Shown: positions 17,218 through 27,655, numbered from the stretch's first letter. The stretch: DNA of 40,845 nt from Chloroflexales bacterium ZM16-3 (GCA_004138175.2 RYFE02000043.1:1-40845), one strand, 5' to 3'. The notes: generated from the sequence alone by a model not told the origin. Made by a program: numbers and translations.

Positions 17218-17226
17218 ATCCTCGTC

Positions 17227-17547
17227 ATGACAACATCAATTCCGGCGGCAGAGGTCAAAACCATCGTCTTCGCCTGCGAGGCCGGCATGGGCTCAAGCCT
17301 GATGGGCGTGAGCGCGCTGAAGAAGAAGATCAAGGCGGCCGGCCTGAGCGTCGAGGTGGTCCATAAGGCGGTGCGCTCCATCCCGACCGGCACCCGGCTG
17401 GTGGTGACGCACAAGGGCCTGGCGGCCCAGGCCCACACCCGCGCCCCCGATGCGGTGGTGATCGCCTTCAGCGCCTTCCTGAACGACCCGGTCTTCGATA
17501 AGCTGGTGGCGGCCCTCAAGGCCGGCGATCCGATTGAGGGGGTCTAG
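17227..17547 (+). CDS. PTS mannitol-type EIIB subunit
   Basis: 106 residues. TIVFACEAGMGSSLMG carries the phospho-cysteine C17 followed by the AGMGSS phosphate loop characteristic of mannitol EIIB. The C-terminal half (HKAVRSIPTGTRLVVTHKGL) fits the rest of the Rossmann-like domain. It accepts phosphate from EIIA H62 (next gene) and passes it to the substrate bound by EIIC. Ribosome site AAAGGA 9 nt upstream. The length equals the EIIB domain of fused MtlA proteins, so this is an unfused subunit, not a fragment. Confidence 0.92.
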   Translation: MTTSIPAAEVKTIVFACEAGMGSSLMGVSALKKKIKAAGLSVEVVHKAVRSIPTGTRLVVTHKGLAAQAHTRAPDAVVIAFSAFLNDPVFDKLVAALKAGDPIEGV

Positions 17548-17550
17548 GAC

Positions 17551-17994
17551 ATGGCGATCATCTCTACCGACAGGGTGCGCCTGGGGGCGGTCGCCGCCGA
17601 TAAGGCCGACGCCATCCGCCAGGCCGGCGAGCTGCTGGTGGCCGGCGGCTGCGTTGAGGCGGCCTACGTGGACGGCATGCTCGGCCGCGAGACGGTGATG
17701 TCCACCTACCTCGGCAACGGCATCTCCATCCCCCACGGCCAGTTCGAGGACCAGGGCTACATCAAGAGCACCGGCATCTCGGTGCTCCAGGTGCCGGCCG
17801 GCGTCGAGTGGGAGCCCGGCGAGCTGGCCTACCTGATCGTCGGCATCGCCGCCGTGGGCGACGAGCACATCGGGGTGATGGCGAACCTCGCCGAGGTGAT
17901 CGAGGACCCGGCGGCGGCCGAGGATCTGGTGCGTGCCACCAGTCCCCAGGAGATCGTGGGCCGACTGAGCCGCGAGGCGGCGCCCGACGCGTAG
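17551..17994 (+). CDS. mtlF: PTS mannitol-type EIIA subunit
   Basis: 147 residues, 3 nt after the EIIB stop; GAGGGGG (17536-17542) inside the end of the EIIB gene serves as ribosome site, so translation is coupled. The phosphorylation site is STYLGNGISIPHG with H62, and the C-terminal helix ends LVRATSPQEIVGRLS. This is a standard mannitol/fructose-class EIIA that takes phosphate from HPr (fused gene downstream). Length and motif order match single-domain MtlF. Confidence 0.92.
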   Translation: MAIISTDRVRLGAVAADKADAIRQAGELLVAGGCVEAAYVDGMLGRETVMSTYLGNGISIPHGQFEDQGYIKSTGISVLQVPAGVEWEPGELAYLIVGIAAVGDEHIGVMANLAEVIEDPAAAEDLVRATSPQEIVGRLSREAAPDA

Positions 17995-18053
17995 GGGCGA
18001 CCCCGTGTGGTCGCCCGAGGCTGGGCTGGACGACCACACGAGGTCGCCCCTAT
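17991..18053. repeat. 23-bp imperfect inverted repeat
   Basis: Arms GTAGGGGCGACCCCGTGTGG... (17991-18013) and the complementary segment at 18031-18053 match at 21 of 23 positions around a 17-nt loop. It overlaps the EIIA stop and ends 22 nt before the HPr-EI start. It may dampen downstream expression. Confidence 0.75.
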
Positions 18054-18074
18054 GGTTATCTGATAGGTCATGCA

Positions 18075-20066
18075 ATGAAGCAGATAGATCTGATCATCCA
18101 GAACCGCACCGGCCTGCACGCCCGCCCGGCGCGCGTGCTGGTCGATACGGCCAAGCAGTTCACCTCGGCGGTGCGGCTGCGCCACGGGGCCAAGGCGGCC
18201 AACGCGAAGAGCCTGATCTCGGTGCTGGCCCTCGGCGTCACCAGCGGCGGCGCGGTGGTGCTTGAGGTGGACGGGGCCGACGAGGATCTGGCCGCCGACA
18301 CGCTCTGCGCGGCGGTGGCCGATGGCCTCGGCGAGGGGGCGCACACTAAGGTACCTGCGCCCTCCGCCCCTGCCCCCGCCTCTCCGTCGGCCGTCGGGGA
18401 GCTGCACGGCGTCGCCGCCGCCCCTGGGATCGCCATCGGCCCAACCTTCCGCCTGCGCCGGGCCGCCGTCCAGGTTCACGATTACTCTTCGGGCGCGACG
18501 CTGGAGAGCGAGCGCCTGCGCCGGGCACTGGCCGACGCGGCCGGCCAGCTGGTGGCCCTGCGTGAGCAAGTGCTCCAGCGCGCCGGCCCCGAGGAGGCGG
18601 CGATCTTCGATGTCCACCACGAGCTGATCGCCGACGCCGAGCTGCACGCCGATGTGTTCGCTCGCATCGACGCCGGCCAGAGCGCCGCCGCCGCCTGGCA
18701 CGCTGCCACGGTCGCGGCCGCCGATGTTATGGCCGCCCTGCCCGACCCGACCCTGGCCGGGCGCGCGGCCGACCTACGCGACGCCGGCGAGCGCGTGCTG
18801 CGCCTGCTCAGCGGCGACGCCGCGCCCAGCGCCGAGCTGCCGCCCGAGCCGGTGATCCTGCTCGCCTACGACCTCAGCCCCTCCGAGACGGCCGCCCTCG
18901 ACCCGCAGCGCGTCCTGGGCTTCTGCACCGCCGTGGGCGGGCCGAACGCCCACGCCGCCATCCTGGCCCGCGCCCTCGGCCTGCCGGCGATCGTCAGCGC
19001 CGGGCCGGCCATCCTCGACCTGGAGGACGGCACGCCGGCCATCCTCGATGGGGCCACCGGCTCCCTGCTGACCAGGCCCGGCCGCGATGCCATGGACGAG
19101 GCCCGCGATCGTCAGCGCCGGGCCACGGACGCCCGCCGCGCCGCCCTGGAGTCCGCCGCGACGCCCGCCATCACTACCGACGGCCACCGGGTGGAGGTGG
19201 CGGCCAACATCGGCAGCGCCGAGGACGCCCGTCGCGCGGTGGAGTCCGGCGCCGAGGCGGTGGGCCTGCTGCGCTCCGAGTTCTTGTTTCTCGACCGCGA
19301 GCAGGCGCCCTCCGAGGCGGAGCAGCGCGCCGTCTACGCCGAGATCCTGGCGGCTATGGGCGGGCGGCCGGTTGTGCTGCGCACCCTCGACATCGGCGGC
19401 GATAAGCCGCTGCCCTACCTGAGTCTGCCCGCCGAGGAGAACCCCTTCCTGGGCGAGCGCGGCATCCGGCTCTGCCAGGCTCACCCGTACCTGCTTGAGC
19501 AGCAGCTCAGGGCGGCCCTGTCGGCCGCGTCCAGCGGCGAGCTGCGGATCATGTTCCCCATGGTCAGCGATATCGCTGAGCTGCGGGCCGCCCGCGCCGC
19601 CGTCGAGCGCATCCGCGCCGAGCTAGGCGCACCCGCCGTCCAGGTCGGGATCATGGTCGAGGTGCCCTCTGCCGCGCTCATGGCCGACGCCCTGGCCGCC
19701 GAGTGTGACTTCTTCAGCGTCGGGACGAACGACCTGACCCAGTACACCATGGCGATCGACCGCACCCACCCCACCCTGGCCGCCCGCGCCGACGGCCTGC
19801 ACCCCGCCGTGCTGCGCCTGATCGACCTCACCGTGAAGGCCGCCCACGCCGCCGGCCGCTGGGTGGGCGTCTGCGGCGAGCTGGGGGCCGACCCGGTCGC
19901 CGTGCCGATCCTGATCGGGCTGGGGGTGGACGAGCTGAGCGTCAGCGCGCCGGCCATCCCGTCGGTCAAGGCCCAGGTCCGCGACCTGAGCATGGAGCAG
20001 TGCAAGGAGCGCGCCCGCGCCGCCCTGGCCTGCGCCACGGCGAGCGAGGTGCGGTCGAAGATGTAA
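18075..20066 (+). CDS. Fused HPr-enzyme I, general PTS phosphocarrier/kinase
   Basis: 663 residues from ATG 18075; an open extension to 17808 overlaps the EIIA gene and is rejected. HPr (residues 1-90) has H15 in NRTGLHARPAR and a serine at 46 (NAKSLISV), the position used for HPr-kinase control. An Ala/Pro linker follows, then enzyme I: N-terminal helical/swivel domain with the phospho-histidine H293 in GGPNAHAAILAR (usual GG-TSH-AI), the PEP-binding barrel GLLRSEFLF, VLRTLDIGGDKPLPY, EENPFLGERGIRLC, SVGTNDLTQYTMAIDR and GVCGELGAD. It moves phosphate from PEP to EIIA. A separate general PTS locus is not needed if this is expressed. No GAF domain. Confidence 0.93.
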   Translation: MKQIDLIIQNRTGLHARPARVLVDTAKQFTSAVRLRHGAKAANAKSLISVLALGVTSGGAVVLEVDGADEDLAADTLCAAVADGLGEGAHTKVPAPSAPAPASPSAVGELHGVAAAPGIAIGPTFRLRRAAVQVHDYSSGATLESERLRRALADAAGQLVALREQVLQRAGPEEAAIFDVHHELIADAELHADVFARIDAGQSAAAAWHAATVAAADVMAALPDPTLAGRAADLRDAGERVLRLLSGDAAPSAELPPEPVILLAYDLSPSETAALDPQRVLGFCTAVGGPNAHAAILARALGLPAIVSAGPAILDLEDGTPAILDGATGSLLTRPGRDAMDEARDRQRRATDARRAALESAATPAITTDGHRVEVAANIGSAEDARRAVESGAEAVGLLRSEFLFLDREQAPSEAEQRAVYAEILAAMGGRPVVLRTLDIGGDKPLPYLSLPAEENPFLGERGIRLCQAHPYLLEQQLRAALSAASSGELRIMFPMVSDIAELRAARAAVERIRAELGAPAVQVGIMVEVPSAALMADALAAECDFFSVGTNDLTQYTMAIDRTHPTLAARADGLHPAVLRLIDLTVKAAHAAGRWVGVCGELGADPVAVPILIGLGVDELSVSAPAIPSVKAQVRDLSMEQCKERARAALACATASEVRSKM

Positions 20067-20111
20067 TGGGTAGGTTGGGGCTGCGGCTTAGCCGTAGCCC
20101 CAACCTACCCA
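20067..20111. repeat. 22-bp near-perfect palindrome
   Basis: TGGGTAGGTTGGGGCTGCGG... (20067-20088) pairs with 20090-20111 with a single mismatch and a one-base centre. It fills the gap between the HPr-EI stop and the dehydrogenase's ribosome site (AGGAG 20121-20125). Confidence 0.8.
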
Positions 20112-20131
20112 TGAACCCATAGGAGTAGCAT

Positions 20132-21868
20132 ATGAGTCGCGATACGACCTACCGCAGCCTGGGCGCGCCCGCGCCCGCCAGCTGCCTGGCCTGGAACATG
20201 TACGGCCCCGGCGTCGAGCAGATCGGCCGCGCGGGCGCGCCCGAGCAGGTGTCGGTGGACGAGCCCGGCCCCGGCCAGCTGCTCGTGCGAGTCGATGCCG
20301 TTGGCATGTGCTTCTCCGACGTCAAGCTCATCCAGCAGGGCGGAAAGCACCCCAAGCTCTATAACCGCGACCTGGCAAACGACCCGACCCGCCTTGGCCA
20401 CGAGGTGTCCATGACCATCGTGCGGGTCGGCGAGCAGCTGCGCGGGCAGTTCGCGCCCGGCCAGCGCTTCGCCATCCAGCCCGACATCTATGTGGGCGGG
20501 CGCAGCACGGCCTACGGCTACACCATCCCCGGCGGCCTCATCCAGTACCACCTGGTCGGCCCCGAGGTGCTTGCCGCCGACGACGGCGCCTATGTGCTGC
20601 CGGTTGATGATCGTATGGGCTACGCCGAGACCGCCCTGACCGAGCCCTGGGCCTGCGTGGAGGCGGCCTACACCCAGCGCCGCCGCCTGGAGCCGAGCCC
20701 CGGCGGCACCATGTGGATCGTCGGCCGGCCCGGCGACATGGCCGAGTACAGCTTCAGCGCGGGCCTGGACGCCCCGGCGACGATCGTGCTCACCGACGCG
20801 CCGCCATCCATGGCCGGGCTGGCCGCCACGACGGGGGCGAGCGTGGTCGTGCGCGACGGCGTTGGCCCCGATGGCTACGCCGCCCTGCGCGACGAGCTGA
20901 CTGGGGGCCGCGGCTTCGACGACATCGTCCTGCTCGACCCGCGCTCGGCCGAGGCGGTGGGCGCGGCGGCCCGCGTGGCCACCCACCGGGGCACCGTGGC
21001 CATGGTTGGAAAAACCCCGCTGGACGGCCCGGCCCAGATCGACCTGGGGCGCATCCACTACGACTACATCGCCTACCTGGGCACGAGCGGCCCCGACGTC
21101 GCGGCGGCCTACGGCGCGGCGCGCAATCGCTGCGAGCTGCGCCCCGGCGGCCTAGCCGTCTTCGTTGGCGCGGGCGGGCCGATGGGCCAGATGCACGTGC
21201 AGCGGGCGATCGAGCTGCCCCACGGCCCGGCCACGATCATCGCCACCGACCTGAGCGACGCCCGGCTAGAGGCGATCGCCAGGCGCTTCACGCCGCTGGC
21301 CGAGGCCAACGACCGTCGGCTGCTGCTGATCAACCCGGCTCGCGATGGTGCCGGATCGCTGGAGGCCCTGGTGTCCCAGGAGAGCGACGGGGCCGGTGCC
21401 GACGACGTGGTGGTGAGCGTGCCGGCCGCCGGGCTCATGGCCGACTCGGCCCGCCTGCTCGGCCCCGACGGCATGCTGGTGCTCTTCGCCGGTGTGCCCA
21501 ACGGCACCATGGCCCCGCTCGATCTGAGCAATGTGTATATGCACAACGCCCAGTTCACCGGCACCTCCGGCTCGGCTCTGGCCGACCAGGCCCACGTGAT
21601 CGCTAAGACGGTGGCCGGCGAGCTGTCACCCAACCGCTCGGTGGCCGCCGTGGGAGGGATCGAGGCCGCCCGCGAGGGCGTGGCGGCGATGATGGAGGGC
21701 CGCTACCCCGGCAAGGTCGTCATCTTCCCACAGCTGAGCGGCCTGCCGCTCCAGAGCGTCGAGGATCTGGCCGCCAGCCACCCGGCCATCGCCGCCGCCC
21801 TCGGCCCGGACGGCAGCTGGAGCGCCGAGGCCGAGCGGGCGCTGATCGAGGAGTTCTGGCGGCCATGA
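20132..21868 (+). CDS. Long zinc-type medium-chain dehydrogenase, probable hexitol-phosphate dehydrogenase
   Basis: 578 residues, far longer than the usual ~350. The N-terminal GroES-like catalytic domain has GMCFSDVKLIQQGGKHP (cysteine ligand) and LGHEVSM (GHE); the four-cysteine structural-zinc loop is absent. Two Rossmann-like segments follow: a degenerate one near residue 191 (TMWIVGRPGDMAEYS) and a better one near 345 (VFVGAGGPMGQMHVQRAIE). The C-terminal ~60 residues are helical. AGGAG lies 7 nt upstream and the stop overlaps the kinase start. From position, it probably oxidises the phosphorylated hexitol delivered by the PTS to a ketose phosphate; resemblance to L-sorbose-1-phosphate reductase-type enzymes is possible. 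The substrate is inference. Confidence 0.75.
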   Translation: MSRDTTYRSLGAPAPASCLAWNMYGPGVEQIGRAGAPEQVSVDEPGPGQLLVRVDAVGMCFSDVKLIQQGGKHPKLYNRDLANDPTRLGHEVSMTIVRVGEQLRGQFAPGQRFAIQPDIYVGGRSTAYGYTIPGGLIQYHLVGPEVLAADDGAYVLPVDDRMGYAETALTEPWACVEAAYTQRRRLEPSPGGTMWIVGRPGDMAEYSFSAGLDAPATIVLTDAPPSMAGLAATTGASVVVRDGVGPDGYAALRDELTGGRGFDDIVLLDPRSAEAVGAAARVATHRGTVAMVGKTPLDGPAQIDLGRIHYDYIAYLGTSGPDVAAAYGAARNRCELRPGGLAVFVGAGGPMGQMHVQRAIELPHGPATIIATDLSDARLEAIARRFTPLAEANDRRLLLINPARDGAGSLEALVSQESDGAGADDVVVSVPAAGLMADSARLLGPDGMLVLFAGVPNGTMAPLDLSNVYMHNAQFTGTSGSALADQAHVIAKTVAGELSPNRSVAAVGGIEAAREGVAAMMEGRYPGKVVIFPQLSGLPLQSVEDLAASHPAIAAALGPDGSWSAEAERALIEEFWRP

Positions 21869-22794
21869 TCTACACCGTCACGCTCAACCCGGCCCTCGAC
21901 CGCGAGCTGCTGGTGCCCAGCCTTGAGGACCGCGAGCTACTGCGCGCCAGCGAGGTGCGGGTGGACTACGGCGGCAAGGGGTTCAACGTCTCGCGGATGC
22001 TGGCGGCCCTCGGCGCGCCCAGCGTGGCGATGGGCTTCGTCGGCGGATTCACCGGCGCTGCCTTGCGCACCGGACTGGAGGGCCTGGGAATCGCCACCGA
22101 CCTGACCCTGATTGCCGGCGAGACGCGCACGAATGTGAGCATCGTCAGCACCGACTGCGGCAAGACGATCAAGGTGAATGAGCCGGGGCCGACGGTGAGC
22201 ATGCAGGAGCTGGGCACGATCCTTGGGCGCGTGCGCGCGCTGGCCCGGCCGGGCGACTGGTGGGTGCTGGCGGGTAGCCTGCCGCCCGGCGCGCCGCCCG
22301 AGATCTACGCTGCGATCATCGCGGCGGCACAGGCGACCGGCGGGTGCGCCGTGCTCGATACCAGCGGGGCAGCCCTGCGCGCCGGACTTGCCGCCCGGCC
22401 CTTCCTGGTTAAGCCGAACGGCGAGGAGGCCGCCACGCTCACTGGCATGCCCGTGGGCGACCGTGCGCAGGCCAGGGCGGCGGCGGCGGCGATCGCCGGC
22501 CCCGAGTGGGTGGCGATCTCGCTCGGTGCCGATGGCGCCCTGATCGGCGGGACGGATGGCTACTGGCACGCCTCCTCGCCGCCGGTGCGCATGGCGAACC
22601 CGGTCGGCGCGGGCGACGCTCTGGTGGCCGGTCTGGTCTGGCGGCTCAGCCTGGGCGACCCGCCGGACGAGGCGCTGCGCTGGGGCGTGGCCTGCGGGGC
22701 CGCCGCCGCCGCCAGCCCCGGCACCGGCCAGGGCTCCCTGGCCCAGGTGGCCGACCTTGCCGGACAGGTGCTAGTAACACAATTCGCCGCCTGA
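21865..22794 (+). CDS. PfkB-family hexose-phosphate kinase (FruK/LacC type)
   Basis: 309 residues starting at an ATGA overlap with the dehydrogenase. MIYTVTLNPALDRELLV is the typical opening of 1-phosphofructokinase/tagatose-6-phosphate kinase proteins; VDYGGKGFNVSRML is the substrate-binding GGKG-N motif, LVKPNGEEAATLTG follows, and MANPVGAGDALVAGL has the GAGD anion hole and catalytic aspartate. It would phosphorylate a ketohexose phosphate to the bisphosphate for aldolase cleavage. If the imported sugar were simply mannitol, fructose 6-phosphate would need ordinary PfkA, so this kinase hints at tagatose 6-phosphate or a 1-phosphate intermediate. Confidence 0.9.
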   Translation: MIYTVTLNPALDRELLVPSLEDRELLRASEVRVDYGGKGFNVSRMLAALGAPSVAMGFVGGFTGAALRTGLEGLGIATDLTLIAGETRTNVSIVSTDCGKTIKVNEPGPTVSMQELGTILGRVRALARPGDWWVLAGSLPPGAPPEIYAAIIAAAQATGGCAVLDTSGAALRAGLAARPFLVKPNGEEAATLTGMPVGDRAQARAAAAAIAGPEWVAISLGADGALIGGTDGYWHASSPPVRMANPVGAGDALVAGLVWRLSLGDPPDEALRWGVACGAAAAASPGTGQGSLAQVADLAGQVLVTQFAA

Positions 22795-22828
22795 GCCCCG
22801 GCCCGGGCGCAGCACCAACTGCTCGTGA

Positions 22829-22975
22829 TGGGTTGATGGCGGGTTGGATCTGCGCAACGGCGAGACGCTGCTGATCGACTATGGCACCTGGCATGGCGGA
22901 CATAGCTCGCCGTGGGTATTTCACGACAGCAACGAGAACGGCCTGCTCGACCCGGACGAGGTCTTTGAGTGGTAA
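22829..22975 (+). pseudogene. C-terminal fragment of an unidentified protein
   Basis: After a TGA the frame reads WVDGGLDLRNGETLLIDYG, then TWHGGHSSPWVFHDSNENG and ends LLDPDEVFEW. DSNENGLLDPDEVF resembles a single calcium-binding EF-hand-like loop. It has no start codon and no upstream homologous part; the preceding ~30 nt separate it from the kinase. Probably a gene tail left by rearrangement. Confidence 0.45.
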
Positions 22976-22999
22976 GACGCGCAGTGATACGAATGGAGC

Positions 23000-23286
23000 A
23001 TGGAGCATGCAAAATTCTGCAAGGTTCGTGGCCTCTCCCGTTCGTCGGCCACGGTCGCCATCGCGGCCTTCACATTTCTCTTCGAGGTCACCATCCGGCG
23101 TCCCTGGGCCCGCCTTGACCTGTATCGCCCCCGTCAGATCCAAACCTTGCCCGTCGTGCTCAGCGTCGACGAGGTCTGGCACATGCTCTCCTTCATCCAC
23201 CAGCCCTCCTACTATGCCTGTCTCGCCACCATCTATGCCTGTGGCCTGCGCATCAGCGAGGGCGTCCTGGGCCGCACTCTTCGCGG
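23000..23286 (+). pseudogene. Truncated tyrosine recombinase/integrase
   Basis: The frame from ATG 23000 reads KVRGLSRSSATVAIAAFTFL (SAM-like core-binding domain), TIRRPWARLDLYRPRQIQT, LPVVLSVDEVWHMLSFI and YYACLATIYACGLRISEG, ending at the first catalytic arginine. The rest of the catalytic domain (K, HxxR, H, Y) is missing; a 93-bp hairpin element follows at once. The C-terminal HxxR..Y half is not found in the window. Inactive. Confidence 0.8.
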
Positions 23287-23379
23287 GGAGAGCACTAAAA
23301 AGTCGGGGGGGGTGGGTATGGATGGGCGCAGACATGGCACGAAGGTATGAGGTATACCCCCGACTTTTTAGTGCTCTCC
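23287..23379. mobile_element. 93-bp hairpin element with 23-bp perfect terminal repeats
   Basis: GGAGAGCACTAAAAAGTCGG... (23287-23309) and its exact complement at 23357-23379 frame 47 nt that are themselves partly paired (GGGTAT / ATACCC). There are no obvious flanking direct repeats. It cuts the integrase fragment. It is unlike the GCAATACCGC MITE or the ISL3 ends, so it represents another family. 23380-23437 contains only a short CAGTTG/CAACTG hairpin before katG's stop. Confidence 0.75.
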
Positions 23380-23437
23380 AGGTATGAGCGAACGTCTCTG
23401 CAGTTGTCCGGCAACTGAGGTCAGCCAGCGCACACGA

Positions 23438-25684
<2,247 letters not shown>

Positions 25685-25689
25685 CTAAC

Positions 25690-26124
25690 TTAGGCTTGGC
25701 AACTGGGACACGTACCCCAGTAAATGACCTCTGCCTCATCAATCACGTACCCGTGGTTATCATCTGCGGCCAGGCAAGGTGCTTCGCCTGTGGCACAGTC
25801 GGTATCGACCAGGGAACCACACCCTCGACACACGAGGTGGTGATGATTGTCGACCCGATCTTCGTAACGAGCGGCCGACCCGGCAGGTTGAATCCGACGG
25901 ATCAGGTTGTGCTCAGACAGCACATGCAGGGCGTCGTAGACGGCTTGACGGGAGATGGCACCGATCTCCGCGCGAACCTTCTCACAGATCTCGTCTGCCA
26001 TGGCGTGCGGAGAGGCCTGCACCGCCCGGTAGACGGCAAGCCGCTGTGCCGTCACATGAAGCCCCGCCTTCCGCAGCGCTTCAGAAACATCAGTTTGATG
26101 AGGCTTTGTATGTGATGAGTTCAT
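25690..26124 (-). CDS. Fur-family peroxide-responsive regulator (PerR/FurA-like)
   Basis: 144 residues from ATG 26124; an in-frame TTG at 26145 adds seven residues but lies inside the promoter. Winged helix: [19 protein letters not shown] and [19 protein letters not shown]; metal-binding domain [12 protein letters not shown] with CxxC, and a second CPSC pair at the C-terminus forming the structural zinc site. The HHH and nearby Asp/Glu residues could form the regulatory metal site of PerR. Linkage to katG mirrors furA-katG of actinobacteria, and autoregulation of both genes is likely. PerR versus Fur or Zur cannot be settled by eye. Confidence 0.88.
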   Translation of the reverse strand: MNSSHTKPHQTDVSEALRKAGLHVTAQRLAVYRAVQASPHAMADEICEKVRAEIGAISRQAVYDALHVLSEHNLIRRIQPAGSAARYEDRVDNHHHLVCRGCGSLVDTDCATGEAPCLAADDNHGYVIDEAEVIYWGTCPSCQA

Positions 26125-26130
26125 TCGTTT

Positions 26131-26162
26131 TATATAATCCGCCAAATTCTAGATCTTGTCAA
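26131..26162 (-). promoter_or_regulatory. Promoter of the perR-katG unit, probably giving a leaderless transcript
   Basis: On the minus strand TTGACA (26157-26162) precedes GATTAT (26134-26139, 17-nt spacer) or TATATA (26131-26136, 20 nt). The -10 ends only 6-9 nt before ATG 26124 and there is no ribosome site, so transcription should begin at or within a few bases of the start codon. The AT-rich -10 would overlap a Fur-type box. Confidence 0.6.
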
Positions 26163-26199
26163 GATTTAGCTCTTAGACAAGGTTTCAGAGGGGCCGGTT

Positions 26200-26870
26200 T
26201 TAAATGATGGTGCCGCGCTCGATGTCGATCAGGATGGTGCCATAGGTCTGGCCTTTGCGCCGCGCCCAGTCATCCACACCCAGGATGCGCGGGGTGGGTG
26301 CATCAGGCATCTCGGTGCGGCGCACGAGTCGGAGGAGCGTGTCGCGGCTGGCCGCGTGATCGAGATCCTCGGCCAAGCGCTGGCCAGCGGCCCCGCCCAA
26401 GGCGACCCCAATGCGCTGCTGCTGCGCCGCAAAGCGCGCGGTGCGGCGTGCCCAAGGGCGGGCAACCTGCGGCAGGCGCTCACAAAAAATCTGACGCGAG
26501 CAGGTTGCACTGGAGCACGTGCACTTGCGCACATGCAACCGCACGCGAACGCCCACATCGGCCCACGGCAGATCGGCCAGAGTCCGGGTGTAGGTGCTAT
26601 GCACGCGCAGGGACGCAGCTGCACACCTCGGACAGGTCGGTGCCACTTGGGTCGAGGTCACCTTCAAGGTTACGGTGCGGCGCTGCTCGTCTGCCACAAC
26701 CCGGTCGACACGCAGATCGGTCTGGCTCGGCAGGAGGAAACTGGTGATCACATGCAACCCATCCATCGGCATCGGACGCTCCTTTCATCGTCGTTCGGCT
26801 CCACCTGGGTATGACGACCGAAAGGGTGTTCGGGATCACCAAAAGTGCGCAAGAGCCACTTGACAAGATA
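26200..26870 (-). pseudogene. N-terminal third of an ISL3-family transposase with its left end
   Basis: From ATG 26772: MPMDGLHVITSFLLP, a zinc-finger module (CPRCAAASLRVHSTYTRTL; CTCSSATCSRQIFCERLP), an HTH-like RIGVALGGAAGQRLAE, and the start of the DDE domain RILGVDDWARRKGQ with the first catalytic Asp. It stops at 26200 (IERGTII) where a full protein would have ~350 more residues. The upstream ~95 nt (to 26870) hold GGCTCTTGCGCACTTTTGG, which resembles ISL3 termini. 26866-27080 contains no convincing gene. Confidence 0.88.
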
Positions 26871-27080
26871 CCGCTGGCGAACTCTGCATGAGCGCCCTTC
26901 TCTCAAACAGCTTGTACTCCCCCACAGGGTGGTTGCGGTTTTTCGCAGAGAAGCGCTGTGGCGACCTCGCCTGCTGGAGCAGGAGGCATGAGGCGCGACT
27001 TTTCGACGCAAGACGACCAGAAAAACGCAGCGTGCCGCTCCGTTGAGGTTCGCCAGCGGTATCTTGACAACTGTAATTTA

Positions 27081-27154
27081 GCAATACCGCAGAAGTAACG
27101 CTGTGAAGCGTCCTGTCATCGCTCAGGGTGACAGCGTTACTTCTGCTCTACTGC
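27081..27154. mobile_element. MITE copy 2 (74 bp, internally deleted) with 8-bp target duplication
   Basis: Same ends as the 13537 copy, in opposite orientation: GCAATACCGCAGAAGTAACG at the left and ...TTCTGCTCTACTGC at the right. The central GAAGCGAAG hairpin is lost. Direct repeats GTAATTTA at 27073-27080 and 27155-27162 flank it exactly. Confidence 0.88.
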
Positions 27155-27178
27155 GTAATTTACAACCGGTAACGCGGC

Positions 27179-27655
27179 TCAGCGGGGAACCTCTACTGAA
27201 GTCGCGCCTTTCGTCAGCGCGCGCTCTGTGTGTAGGTAGCGGTAGACTGTTGCTTTGGAAATCTGGTAGTCATGCATCAGCGTGCGAATAAGCACGCCTT
27301 GCTGGCGCCGCTCTTGAAGCTCGGCTACCTGTGCTGGCGTAAGCTGCTTGCTGCGGCCGAACATCACGCCCCGAGCCTTGGCGAGATGGATGCCGTCCAT
27401 CTGGCGCTCGGCCCGCAGCTCGGTCTCGAACTGGGCGATGGCGCCGAGCATGTGGAAGAGCAGCCGGCCCGTGGCGTCGTTGGTGGAGATCTGCTGGTCA
27501 AGCACCTGGAGGTGGACGCCCTTCCGCCGCAACTCCTCGGCAATCTGGCAGAGGTGGAGCGTCGAGCGGGCCAGGCGATCCAATCGGGTGACGACGAGGG
27601 TGTCGTCTTCGGCTCTCCCGCACTTCCCGTGCAGATGGTGCCGATCAGGATGCAC
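27179..27655 (-). pseudogene. Serine recombinase lacking its N-terminus
   Basis: The usable homology starts near 27620: GRAEDDTLVVTRLDRLARST, QIAEELRRKGVHLQVLDQQI, FHMLGAIAQFETELRAERQ, then the HTH LTPAQVAELQERRQQGVLI and ISKATVYRYLHTERAL. The first ~50 residues with the catalytic serine (the YARVS region) are absent. The N-terminal side runs straight into the end of the ISL3 transposase, in another frame, so an ISL3-associated deletion probably removed it. Confidence 0.85.

Noticed and set aside
17808-18074. 89-codon N-terminal extension of the HPr-EI frame
   Set aside because: It overlaps the EIIA gene, is Arg/Gly-rich, and HPr begins exactly at MKQIDLIIQNRTGLH.
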